Shown piece after piece: positions 15,901-28,100 of a stretch of 64,000 bases of DNA (position 1 is its first letter; each line of letters starts with the position of its first letter). Both the position numbers and the translations under genes were made by a program. Under the pieces are notes generated by a model that was given only the letters and a program-made list of their open reading frames with translations, had not been told where the DNA came from and made no database searches. Source of the DNA: Dipetalonema caudispina (taxonomy: Eukaryota; Nematoda; Chromadorea; Rhabditida; Onchocercidae); assembly GCA_013365325.1 (NCBI GenBank), contig JABVXV010000006.1:62001-126000 (forward strand), given 5' to 3'.

Positions 15901-18900
15901 TAAGAATTGCCAATTTTCCGTAATTCCAGTTACTTGGATCTCAAGAATGTCAAAGTGGAGGAAATTCGAATATCGGTGTTATCGGAAGATGGTGTGAAAA
16001 ATTATATACCTTATCGAATCAGTGGCATTATAAGTAGTGTTGGCGTTGAAAATATTCTTCTCGACTTACATTTCATAATTGCAAATATCGAATCCGGAAA
16101 AACTGTTAATGCTATGTACAATATTTCCACCGACTTCGGGCAGGCAAAATTTACTTTTAATTCGTCAGTCGTTTTTAATAACTTGAATGATATACGAAAT
16201 TTATGATACGTTGTAGGACACATCTCTTCGTTCTAATTTGGTAATTTCATATTTATATATGTCGTATTGCACATTTCTAATGAATATCGTAATTAAAGCT
16301 TCATTTTCCATATTGTAAAAATTTACCTTTAATTTATTATATTGCAAAAAAAAAGCTTCAATATATTTGAATTGTTTATAGAAAGGAGTAATTCGTGACT
16401 TCAAGGTGACCGCTTCGGTGAATGGAGAGCTGATCGAATTGGAGGATACTCAAACCTTTACTATCCAGCAATTTATTTCACCAACCAAATTTCTGGTTTC
16501 ACCTCTGACCAATCCATCTTTATTGTTTTACTATGATATGCAGAAGGCGGTAATGCGTACCATTGCGCCATTGGTTTTTGTCAATGTAATCTTTTCTTCG
16601 ATTCTATTTTGAAATGAAATTTTGCTATTCTTTCATTAAATGTTTTGACACTAAGTTATTTTAAAAAAAGATAATAGTCAACCAATTATTGCTTAAAATA
16701 TTATCTGTTCCAAATATTATTTCCAATATTAGTCAAATATTTAAATCATTTCAGATTTAAAAAAAAAGAGATTTCCAGGTCAATGAAAAAATTGGTATCA
16801 CTGATGAAAAACCCTTTCGGCAACAGATCGCATCATTTCGACTCAATAAATCAGAACAACAACTTACATCATTTTATGGACGAATCCCATATCCAGTTGA
16901 TTTAGCACACGATTTCGAAGTTTTGCGAGTGAATCAGATTGACAAAAATGGTGCGTTAAAACTTGTTGATCCCCGATATGTTTGGTCCTCAAATACTGAT
17001 CGAGTAAGTCATTTTCTTGACTTATTGCACAATCTTAATGATTTATAGCAGTTATGCCAAAATGGATTAAGAGAAGTGTCATATTAATTAATTAGGTTAT
17101 GGAAAATGGAAATGAAGAGAAGCCCTATACAAAATCGGAGAATCTGCCTTAAATTATTTCGCTTTTTTATAACCATAAAATTGGACACCTCTTCCGGTTC
17201 ACTTCACTTTACCATTGCCATATAGTTAATAGAAAAATCAAGTCCTCTTGCCAATCTTTATAAATATGTAATTAGGTGGTACAAAAGAGCGTTATGTAAT
17301 TGCTTGAATTGAGAAAGTAGCAAATGTTTGTTTGAGGTCAAGTAAACACCGCTACGGGGCAACGATAAAAGCAAAAAAAGGAATGGATGAATAAACAAAC
17401 AAATGTCAAAAAACGGGCAGACTGGCATTAGAGAAGGCAATAATTCAAATATATTTTAGAAATTTGTTCATTTTATCGATGATAATCCATCAGAAGTATC
17501 TGAATCCATCGTTTACGAAATTATTTATGGCAATACGGAGCTATTCCTTCGTCCGCGTTTCGAATTTCCTATTTACAATGTTCCACTTGTAACTGAAAAT
17601 TGGCCACATGTTGGTGAGGAGATCGCCCGTATTGTGGCTACTTCAGCAAGTCAATCAGCTATTCGTTACGAACTTTATTCAAATTCTAGCGAAATGGATG
17701 ATTATTTCAGCATAAACCCAGAAACTGGTACGCTTTACCTTTGTTAAAAGAACAATCATTTACATTTCTGTTCATTGGGTTTGAGGCCTGATTCGGTAGA
17801 ATTTCACTTCTATTATATATCAGATCTACATTAAACCAAAAAACTAAAATGGTGAAATAAATATCAGATGTAAATAGTAAATATCAGATGGTTGACAGTG
17901 AAATTTTTTTGTTAATAGGCGTCAAAATTTATATACTTTCAGGTGTCATACATTTAAAAAAGGCGATACTACCAAAAGAAATAGAAAATAGTTACTGTGC
18001 CACTGTACGAGCAATTGATGATCGCGGACGTTCTGAAACGGCTGCAGTGACCATTGGATTCGATGGTTTTATTAGAGAATGTCACAAAATAGACAATTTA
18101 ACTGGCCTTCAACCTATCACTTACATTCCTCCTCAATCTCATCTCTCAAAACCTCTTATAGAAACTGATATAACCAAAGATGGCTTCAAGTATACTTCAG
18201 AAATACCGGAACTGTATTTCGTATCACATGCGACATCTTCTTCATTATCATCAACTTTTTCTTCGACAACAACGAAAATCGATGAAGTAGAAAATTCTGA
18301 AGTAACATCTTCAGTAACAAGGGAACATGGATATACGAAATTGATAGCAACACAGAAAGTTTCTGATTCCAACCGCAAATCCGATTTAATGCTAGGTTCG
18401 AGCAGTCCTTTACAGTTATCATCAACTATTAGTTCTGACTCCAGAGCAGACTCTAGACCAGACTTAAGGGTTGTTTTTGGTACAAGTTCTGCTACTGATG
18501 CTACATCTGGTAGATTTGGTAGTAGCGGATTGAAATTTACAACTGACAGTATTACCAAGAGTGTTGATTTCTCGACAGGTAAGTCATATAAAGCACATAT
18601 AATTGGAAGTACCAAGAAGGGTACGTTGCTACCCCATGAAGAAATTCATCACGAATCCGATAAAATCGATCGTGGTGAAATTACATCGAGTGATAGCTTT
18701 AGTGAAAATGGGAGAACTGACGAACGAAAAAATAGGTTGTGGTATAGTAGCAGTCAACGAAGTGATATTTCCAGCACGACAACAATCGATCTTTATAGCA
18801 TATTCAGTACAACAGATCAATCTATTACTTCATCTGAATCAGAAATTAGCATTGCTCCTCTTACATTTATTTATGGTGGTACGGACGACAGTCCCGAAAC

Positions 18901-19498
18901 TACCGAAGACTCTGATATCACTTTGCTTACTGAAAAAGATACATCAAACGAGAGATCTAAAGAAGTTCCAGGATTTTATTCTTTATTTTCAACTAAAGCA
19001 CCAATTGAAAAAGGCCTATTTCCGGTTGCTGTATTGGCACAAACGACACTAGCACCTAGTTATCAAACTGTTCGGTATGTGGAATCAACCTACTATAATA
19101 TCAGCACTGCAAACACTATCTACTTTCACTCACCTAATAGTAATCTAGAAATAGACTTACCGTCTCCTGAAAATAATACGAAACCAATAATTACAGATGC
19201 AACGACAGGAAATGGTGGTTCCGATAATTATCAGTCGCAAGTAACATCGTTTCATGGAAGTACATATTATAGTGTAACGTCTCCTACTTCACTAATTACA
19301 GAACTCTCAGGACAAGATAATGCAGAAAGATCGAATATTCAATCTGTAACTAATGCTGGTGAAATATTTATAGATTCTGTGGACATAGAAAATATCTCAG
19401 AGATGGCTTGTCGTCTGAAGAATACACAACCGATTTGGAGTCTCATTTGTGATCTCAGCAAAACATCAAAGAGTACGGCAAATCAAAAGCATGGGTGA
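270..19498 (+). CDS. Giant multidomain extracellular protein (beta-helix, EGF, IPT, cadherin-like, Ser/Thr-rich), 5' end missing
   Basis: Phase-consistent model of 42 exons, 8,346 nt, at least 2,781 aa. Exons: 270-359, 525-658, 816-913, 1104-1193, 1654-1888, 2072-2153, 2350-2556, 2633-2824, 2904-3188, 3825-3900, 4171-4260, 5008-5247, 5434-5722, 6339-6497, 6852-7026, 7223-7330, 7651-7749, 8095-8355, 8539-8673, 8974-9204, 9549-9676, 9837-9936, 10121-10351, 10666-10840, 11115-11203, 11342-11452, 11688-11858, 12015-12237, 12555-12736, 13048-13113, 13446-13568, 13756-13885, 13965-14128, 14235-14444, 14701-14931, 15293-15489, 15717-15764, 15930-16167, 16382-16585, 16779-17003, 17460-17727, 17943-19498. 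The first exon starts mid-protein (phase 0 at a 3' splice site), so upstream exons lie outside. Least certain are the acceptors at 8539, 11688 and 13048, the 48-nt exon at 15717 and the donor at 16168. NYWGT-type motifs recall the beta-helix of insect Bark beetle/Anakonda, but no ortholog is claimed. Likely secreted or membrane-anchored adhesion/matrix protein; no membrane segment is seen. Confidence 0.8.
4171..7330 (+). other. EGF-like repeats and IPT/TIG-like domain of the giant protein
   Basis: Six consecutive EGF-like modules with the spacing CxxNGxCxxxxxCxCxxGWxGxxC run through exons 4171-6497 (for example CNNHGLCVNNECVCETGWAG). A beta-rich stretch follows (DTNILVYGNDLPF, then RYTCLYGS, SSSLVRCTIP) that fits an IPT/TIG immunoglobulin-like fold. 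A seventh, shortened EGF module closes at 7330 (CKGYCIGAVCVCP). This architecture is typical of tenascin/teneurin-type extracellular proteins. A basic RKR tripeptide lies just before the first EGF. Confidence 0.75.
7651..17003 (+). other. Long central beta-rich region of the giant protein, domains not recognised
   Basis: About 1,330 residues. One stretch (exons 8095-8673) resembles a carboxypeptidase-regulatory-like/Ig-like fold with a DGHFEFKHYP strand. The rest alternates beta-strand-like segments with many N-glycosylation sequons. A Cys cluster lies at 12600-12700 (YCNCAVKTKERC, then TTCGTAW). I recognise no named domain in most of it. Confidence 0.5.
17460..19498 (+). other. Cadherin-like repeat followed by a Ser/Thr-rich tail
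   Basis: Exon 17460-17727 ends with DDYFSINPETG and the next exon starts GVIHLKKAI, then YCATVRAIDDRGRS. This matches a cadherin repeat core (FxIxxxTGxIxxxxxLDxE...YxxxVxAxDxG), though the calcium-binding DxNDNxP linker is not evident. From about 18060 the last exon encodes some 480 residues dominated by Ser and Thr, plausibly O-glycosylated and mucin-like. The reading frame stops with TGA at 19496-19498. Confidence 0.75.
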
Positions 19499-22400
19499 AT
19501 TTTGAAAAATAAGTAAGGAATTTGCTAAAATACCGAAATTCATTTATTCGATATGGATCCTTTTAAAATTTACTTATTTGTATTCTTATTGTGCCTTTAA
19601 ATGTTAAATCTTCAGAACAGTTGTAGTAGTATTGAGAAAAACAACTGGGAATTTAATCTTTCATTGTTATTACTATAAATTCTACAGCCACAAATTAATT
19701 TTGCTTGCATAAAAAGAACTTTCTACGAATAGTGAAATTCCTTCATTAAGATTTTAGAGGAGCTTCTAACAGAGCTAAACATGAATAAATCACCACAATT
19801 CCGATTTCTTCATTTTATTTAGCGCATTATTTTTAGAAGGAAATCAATTTCATCTACGGTTTTCAATTTGAGAAATTATCTTTTATCATAAATGTGGTGA
19901 AAACTATTTAAAAAAAGAGAATCTGTGACGTGGAGATGTGGCAACACGTGAATTTCACTTAGATGTAGTTAATAGTAATTACGTTTACACGTTCAGTTGA
20001 ATGTACTACTTCCTTGTTATCTATTTATCATTGATTCTTCTCTCACTTTTGATAATAACTTGAAGTATTGACGTGTAATTATGCTACAATATAACGTAAT
20101 ATAATTGTATCGCTATTAGTTAAAATTTGCAATGAAGAGTCTTTGCACTGTTTTGAAAAATTGATCTATTTATGCGATAATTAATAATGTCAATTGCGAA
20201 ATTGATTTTACACCTGAGGTAAAGGAACAAGATTACCTTTCACAATATCACAAGTTTAATGGTAAGATTGTAAGCAATTAACGAAAATTAATTGAAAAAA
20301 GAATGTCGCATGCACCTGGAAATTATGAATACGAAGAATTGGAATAATGTGCGCATATTATGTCGTACTTCAAGAGTTAAAACATCGGGATTGGAGTGGC
20401 AGATATTCTTTGATTTTAATTAATATTCAAAAACAAACCAAAAAGCCCTAATTAATAATCGTACATGGAATCATATAATTATTAATTAGTATTTGGCTTA
20501 TTGGGGTACCTCTAATTATGACGGAATATTTACTTGTCAAAAACACTTTGTAAGATTAACTAATTTGGTACGCTGTAGTTGTTAAGGTATATTTCAACTA
20601 TCAGCGATAAATGATCAATATTCAAAGGTAATTCGTAATGATTCATTTCTTTTAAGAAATTAGCCACATTGACTGCTTTAGAAGGTAATTATGATCTGAA
20701 TAAATGTTTCTAATCTTTTTCTAAAAAATTTAAATTTAGTTTATCATTTTGAAAGTATTGCTATCGTTACAATATCATTGAGAACGATAAATGCTGTTCA
20801 TAAATGACTGAAATTATTGTTCGGAAGATTAAGGAATAATTTCTTCTGGTTCATTTTTTCGAAGTTTTCCCAAAATACTTCTAGATATCGGAGAGAGTCC
20901 TGCGATTAAATAAATGCTCGAAATATTGAAATGTTGCGTTTTTAGAGGCAATAAGTTTAATATTCAGTTACTGTGTCGTTTTAATGATAATACAATTTCA
21001 TGATAAATAATTAATCTCTCAGAAGAAGCTCAAAAAGTTATTTATCATTTTAATGATTATGATGTGACAGTTCAGATTGGCCAATTTTTGGCTGACTGAT
21101 AAATGTAAGTATTCAATCCTTATCGTCCTATGCCATTTAAAAAGTAATCATTTCCAATTTTCGAGCCTCATTTATTCTTATGAAATTTGACTTGATCATC
21201 TCAAGTGCCTTTGAATTGAGAATTTGATCCAGATTTTATTAATCAAATTTAGGAGGGTAACTGGAAATAGCAATATTAATAAAATTTTCACTTTTCAAAA
21301 ACAATTTAGCTGGACAATTGGACATTAAAATCCACGTGTTGCTTATATTCAATGAAAGATTTACTTCTTCAAACTTATTCTCAGTGTTTGTTTACCGTTG
21401 TTTCTTTTCTTTTTTTCCTCCACCTCTCCTCTTTTCACTTCAACTTCAATTATCTTTACTTTGAGCAGTTAATGATAGTAAGCATAAATATAATTACTAC
21501 TTTGTTATTCAATGTTTAATACTCAAAATTTTGCCAGCATATTTAGCCTTATCAAATTATAATGCTTAATGAAAAGAATGATGCGAAAGATTTATTTGCA
21601 TAATATTCTTCTCTTCTTTCCTATCTTTTCCGCTATTATATATTATCGATATATTGTTGCTAATGTTAATTAGACTTTTTTAGGCCTTGTTACTTCTAAA
21701 GATGCGAAATGAAAATGATCCATTGATGAGCCAATGCTACTAATTACATACTTTACTCACTCTTTTGACACTCTTTTTACTTTCTCATTACTAACTCTTT
21801 GTCCCTTAGGCTTTTCTGGTTAGCTAATTTTTTTTTTTTTTTTTTTTTTTTGCCAAGTTACAAGACTTTGATAAACATATTAAAGATTGTGAGAGTATAA
21901 GGCAAGCAAGAGCATAAATTTTCACAGTTAGTATGCCTAAGAGAAATATCGACATTCACAAGCTTGGCTTCAATAAATATTAGTTCAAAAGTAGTGCTCA
22001 AGACCTGACTAGGCTTGGCTTCATCTAATGTATTAGCAAAACGGTAACAGAATGCTTTATATTGATAGGCCTGAAAGGATCTATCCATTTGCTTCTCAGT
22101 GCATTTTCCCTTTATTCCCGTTTTATTTTATTTTATTTCACTTCACTTCACTTCACACCGTCACATTATTTTGTTTTAATTTCACATTCCCATTTCTCTT
22201 TTCATTAGTGTTAGTGCATTGCGTCGTAAAAATGAACGCTTTGCGTAAATTTGCTTTTGGAATTTTTTCAATTTTTATCCCCAATGGTCTCATCTCTGAT
22301 TCATTTATTGTTACTTTTACATCTTTTTTATTTTCTTCCCTAATTTTTTAACATTTAGCCTTATCAAAGCTTTTATCATACACACCATTAATAATATAAT

Positions 22401-25153
22401 ATCGATGAAATAGTGAAATTAACAGTCTGCCAAAAGTTTAACTGATAGTGAAATATTGGTTACTGAAATATCTGTTACTAACGAACTTTGAACTTTCACG
22501 GATTTAGTTATAAGAATTGCATATTTTTAATAAAAATTACTGGAAAAGATCATTCCCGAATGGTCTGAATTTGTTTACAGAAATACTCGGTTAGTATTTC
22601 ATTATCAAATGAAAGATTATCTTATTTTACTTCCAAATCAAAGACAAAATTTTTCATTAAAAATCTATCGATGAGAGGGGTGTAACTCATTCCCGTCGTA
22701 AATTAAAATAATTAAGTTAGGAAGTGGTATCAATATCTTTTTGAATACTAAAGCTTTAAAAAAAAGCTGTTAAAAAATTTGCAATTTCAGTTAGAAGCAT
22801 ACCCTTACTCTTCGCTTGTTTTTCACATCCAAAATTTTTACCTAATTTTGAGATATCGAACAGGTAAACACTTTGATATATGTTATTGTTTTTGTTATCA
22901 ACCTATTGGTGCTGGAAATATGTGTATATTACAGTGGCACTCATTTTAACGTACTTACTTAAAAATACTTGGGCAATCAATGACCTATTTGATTTGAGGG
23001 TTTTTAAAATGAGGCATATTTATTCAACGATTGTTCAAATTTATAATATAATGAAAGAGTATGAAAAGAGAAAAATGAATGGAAGAGTAGTGGTAAGCAT
23101 TGCCCTTAGATTCCTTTATATGACAAACAGATAAGATTTTAATAAATTTCGAAAAATTTTGTTTACTGCTTCAGTTATTTCGATGATAAATGAGTGGAAT
23201 GGTAAAACAAAAAGACAACAAAATAGGCTATTAAATAAATACGAATTTTAAATGCGCTTCATTTTGGATGAAAACTTATTCGTTACCTGTTAATAGTTTC
23301 ATTTTCATTTAGCCTTAGCCGGTTACTAGGAAATCTCCTCTCTCTCACTCTCTCTCTTTTTCTCGCATTTAAATTGAGCCTTAGATGTAAGCTAAGTGAA
23401 AATAATAATTATCGATTTTAATCCGCAAACTTCTTCATAAACATATCGTTGGAATGTAATACCTTTTAGCAATGATTTGTGTCACATCACTTAGCACCTG
23501 AGGAACTTATGAAGATATGCATTTCCTTATATGTGAGAATATTTCAACAAAAGAAGAATTTTTTTTCTATCGGTTTTACATTTTTTTCAATACATCAAAC
23601 CAGATGAAATGAAAACTTTAATGTTGAATTTTGAACTTAGTATTAAACAAACTAACATCAACCTCTTATAGGTCTGACTAAAAATGAACAATTTCGTTTG
23701 ATGGGCTTCCCAGGCATTTCATTATTTCCATTTCATTTGTTTCATAGTTTTAGAACTACATAATGGAATGAACAAAAAACAGAGCAGAGAAGAGAGAGAG
23801 AGAGAGGACCTTTTTAACAGAGTTGGCAAAAGATCTATATGATACTTTTCTTTGCTTCGTGGCATTTTTAGCATAGAAATTGTGATTGAGGTCATTGACA
23901 TATTGTTGTCATATTCATTACTAATCAGTTTTATCAATTATTCAATTTGGATTTCTGTTTCTTGAAAATTCTCCACCTGTACAACTTCGTAGAATTCATA
24001 AAAATATCATCCAAATGGCCATACTGATATGATCAGTTTCGGATGTTGACATCGGTAGATGTATCGCCTTGCAATAAATGAAAACACTTCGTTTTTTTTA
24101 AGTACTGTTTGAGTATTCATAATTCAGATTGTTATTCATTATTAATATGAAAACAACAGAAAAATTTTTTTACAATTAAAAATCAAAGAGAATGAATTAA
24201 GATATTAGATGATTGGTTTTTTCGACTTTTTCAATTAATTTCCCCAGTTAATTTGCATTATGCTACTTTTCATGGACGTCAGAAATGAATAAATATCTGT
24301 TGAGGATCAAAATTCAATTTTTGATGCTCACTAAAATTTACATAATGGAAAGTTAAGGAGCATTTGAAGAAATGCTGAGGATCAGTTTGTTATATCGACC
24401 TGAAAAATCCTAATATTCTTGTGAAATTTTAAGAGAGGGGAAGGAAATTCACACGGTACAACTTTTAAGAACTGTTCAGGACTGTTTGATTTATTCTTGC
24501 TACAAATCGTGTCTTAATTAGAACTAATTAAATATAAGCTGCGGATTTAGCAGTATCATAGCATAGAAAATGGCATGTTCTCATTTTCATCATTTTTGTT
24601 GCAACATTCTATTAATATTTTTGGTCAAAATTCAATTATTAAAATTTCATTGTGCCAAAAGTTTCAAAAATATAATGATTGTACATTTACCTATAATTAT
24701 AACCTATATTCTGGCCAGGATATTTTTGTATGATAATAATATCAGTAATTAGTTTCATTGCGATCTATTAATATGTATTCTTTTAGCAGTAAGCAAGATA
24801 ACTTTCCTTTGCTTTCTTCATATTACGTAATTATCTGAATGAATTATATAATATTTTAAATAATGAGGGGAAAAAAGAATGGGCGGTTGAGAAGGCTTCA
24901 CATGCATGCAAAGCTTGCAGACTCTCTTTCATTTAATTATGCCTCAAGGCTTCTTGGCTTATTTATCGATTTCAACTATGTATGGTGTCCTGTCTCATAC
25001 CACTTTCTTATCTTACTTTACATTATCTAGTCCTGTTTTTTCTTTTTCCTTCCTTGAGAAAGTTAAATTAATTAAATGAAATACATATTGGAAATCATTT
25101 CATTTTATAACATTGCTAAAATGACTTCTTATCAACAAATGAATTTTACAGAT
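19499..25153. other. Intergenic region without a recognisable gene
   Basis: 5.65 kb of AT-rich sequence. It holds a T-run at 21829-21852, TTATT/CACTT simple repeats at 22117-22157, CT-rich repeats at 23336-23368 and a GA repeat near 23790-23812. Short frames here have no splice-phase partners and no recognisable protein. It should contain the 3' UTR of the giant protein gene and the promoter of the PC2 gene, but no specific element can be pinned down. Confidence 0.5.
25144..25153 (+). promoter_or_regulatory. Likely trans-splice acceptor of the PC2 gene
   Basis: TTTTACAG ends at 25151, two bases before the ATG at 25154. This is the layout expected for a spliced-leader acceptor. It excludes the in-frame ATGs at 25076 and 25121 from the mature message and decides the start. 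Inferred from position; no transcript data. Confidence 0.5.
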
Positions 25154-28100
25154 ATGAGAAGATGGCATAAATGGCAACAGTGTAACATTTATGGTATTCT
25201 GTTGTTTTTAATTTGTGCATCTGGGAATGCAGTTGAAATATACACCAATCATTTTTATGTCCATATCAAAAATCCGGGTGTTGAAAATGCCCATTCAATA
25301 GCTAAACGACATGGCTTTATTAATCGCGGATCTGTAAGTTTTCGTTCAATTTCATACATTTTTAAATTTGAATGTTTCAAAGCTAACAAATACCTTATAA
25401 TTATATAAAATACATTTGACAATTAGATTGTTTCCACATAAATTTACATAAATTTACTTAATTGCTCATTATCGTGATATTATGTTATTACTGTAGGCCA
25501 TGTTTTATTGAAATATCTTACGTACGCGCAAATTTTACCTTTTCTATTTTTGAAATCAATGCCATTATATTGCAAGGGATAAATCTTTCGATGATTTGGG
25601 TTATTTTGGTTATTTTATTTCAGTTCAGTTAAAAAATCATCCAATTATTTATTTTTCAAGTTACCTATATTTACTTCATACGTGTGAATAGTAGTGGAAT
25701 TCGGAAATTTCATCAAATTATGGATAGCTATTATTTTCTTTTTAAGGTTCTTGGCTCCAAAACTGATTGGCATTTTGTCCAACCAGCACTATCACATGCA
25801 CGAACAAAACGTTCCTTCAGTCATTATAAAAAACTAAATGACGATCGTGATGTGAGCTTTTTGAAAAAATCTCTAAAAAAAAAGAAATTACTCAAAATTT
25901 CCGAATTATTTTTGTTTCTCATTTGTGATTCAACAAAAAAAAAAAAAAAAAATATTATCAATTTAATACAAAAGAAATTAGTAAAAGATTAAATGTGCAT
26001 TTCCAGGTAGTACATGTAGAACAGTTGACGGGTTTCAAACGTGTGAAACGAGGATATAGATAAGTATTTTTGATATGTATTTATTAATTTAAACTTAAAC
26101 TATATTCTGTTAATACAATTTTCTCAATTGAAGATTGCCGATTGTTTTAAAAATCGAACTTTCGATCAAAAGCGCTGATATACTGAAAATATCTTCTCTT
26201 TGCAAAATTGCGTTTTTCTAGATTGATCTCCTGGTGACAAGAATGAACTTTTGTGACAAATGATATGTTGATTATCGGTTATAACTGAAGTACATAATTT
26301 TTTAGGGCATTGGAGGAACGGTTACAGGAACAACTTGATTTCACTGCAGCCCAATCACCAACTGATCCACTTTATCCATATCAATGGTATTTGGTAAGGA
26401 AGTATACATACATTTGCAAATATTCATTTATTTTTCAATTTTTATTTTTCGAAAAATAATTATGAATTCGACTTGCTTCAAATTTTAAATTATTTTGTTT
26501 AAATTTCATTTTTAACTGTCATAAATATAAATTGTGTAGGGTCAATAACCAAAGCAAAAAACTTTAAGTTCATTCAAATTTCTGAAGATTAAAATTTGAT
26601 AGTTAAAAGTGGTACTTAAAACCATTTATACCTTTGAAATCTTTCTTTTTAAGAATAATATAGGACAAGCGAATGGTAAGCCACGATTAGATTTAAATGT
26701 TGAAAAAGCTTGGATACTTGGTATTACTGGTAAAAATGTAACAACAGCTATTATGGACGATGGTGTCGATTATATGCATCCGGATTTGGCTAACAACTTT
26801 GTTAGTTCTTTGTTTATCTGAATTTTTGCATATCACAAGCAAGATCTAATGCATTTTATTTGTAATGCAACTGCATCCGGTAATCTTCCGAAAGGAACTC
26901 ACTATTCGTGACTAGAGCATTTATTTCGATCCATTTGCTGGTTAAGTTTTCGGAAGAAATTTGAAATATTTGGACTAAAAAGTTCATCTATCACTGCTGA
27001 AAATTTTGCAGATTCATTCTCTCACTTTAACATTTAATTACAACTTTGAAAATTATTTTTAATCCTCATATAAGATTTTCAGCACAACTTCTTACTTTTT
27101 CTTTTTTGTTTGATCTTAACCATTTTTACAGAATGCAAGAGCTAGTTACGATTTCAGTTCCAATGACCCATTTCCGTATCCGAGGTACACGGATGACTGG
27201 TTCAATTCACATGGAACACGGTTTCTTAATTCAACCTTTTCTTTTCATTTTTTTTTTTTCCTTTCAAATATTTTTGCATATCACCTTATCTTTTTTTTTG
27301 TAAAATCATCAGTTTATTATTGGTACAATGTTAATATGAAAACATTTTTGGGTGACTTAAAGGTCATACGCATGAATACTTGTGTCACAGCACCCTGTTA
27401 TAGGATCATAACATGGCTATCGTTTAAAAATGTATTGTTTTATTGCAAATTGAATTTCAAAAAATTCTAAATTATAGCTGTGCCGGTGAAATCGCGGCAG
27501 CACGCGATAATGGTATTTGTGGCGTCGGTGTTGCTTATGATAGTAAAGTCGCAGGTATTCGAATGCTTGATCAACCTTACATGACAGATCTCATCGAGGT
27601 ATTGTAAAAAGTTTTGAAATTTTCGGAGAATTTTGGGAAAAATTTTCATTTTATAGTTTAAATGGGGAACTTTCTGCTGAAAATATACATTGCTCAAGAT
27701 TCTATCACTGAAATCAGTATTTTGTGAGGGTAGTCGAAAGTTTGGAATTTTCTTCTCTTTGCAATGAAGACCAAATTTTTTCGGTAAATTATTGTTTTCT
27801 GTGTGACACTCAATTAAGGCCAATTCAATGAGCCATGAGCCAAATCTAATCCACATTTACTCGGCAAGTTGGGGACCAACTGATGATGGAAAAACAGTAG
27901 ATGGACCGCGTAACGCGACGATGCGTGCTATCGTCAAAGGTGTTAACGAGGCTAGTTATCTAATAATTCTAAATAATCCTAATTTGCAGTAATGAAACTT
28001 TGGAATTGTGAAATTTAAAATGAAGAGTGAATACTTTTCTTTGTAGAAACCATATGGATGATCCTTTTTTAGGGACGTAACGGTTTGGGATCAATTTTTG

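Noticed and set aside
22052..22351. 99-codon hydrophobic frame that could have been a membrane exon of the giant protein
   Set aside because: T-rich low-complexity sequence with no matching splice junction to the last exon.
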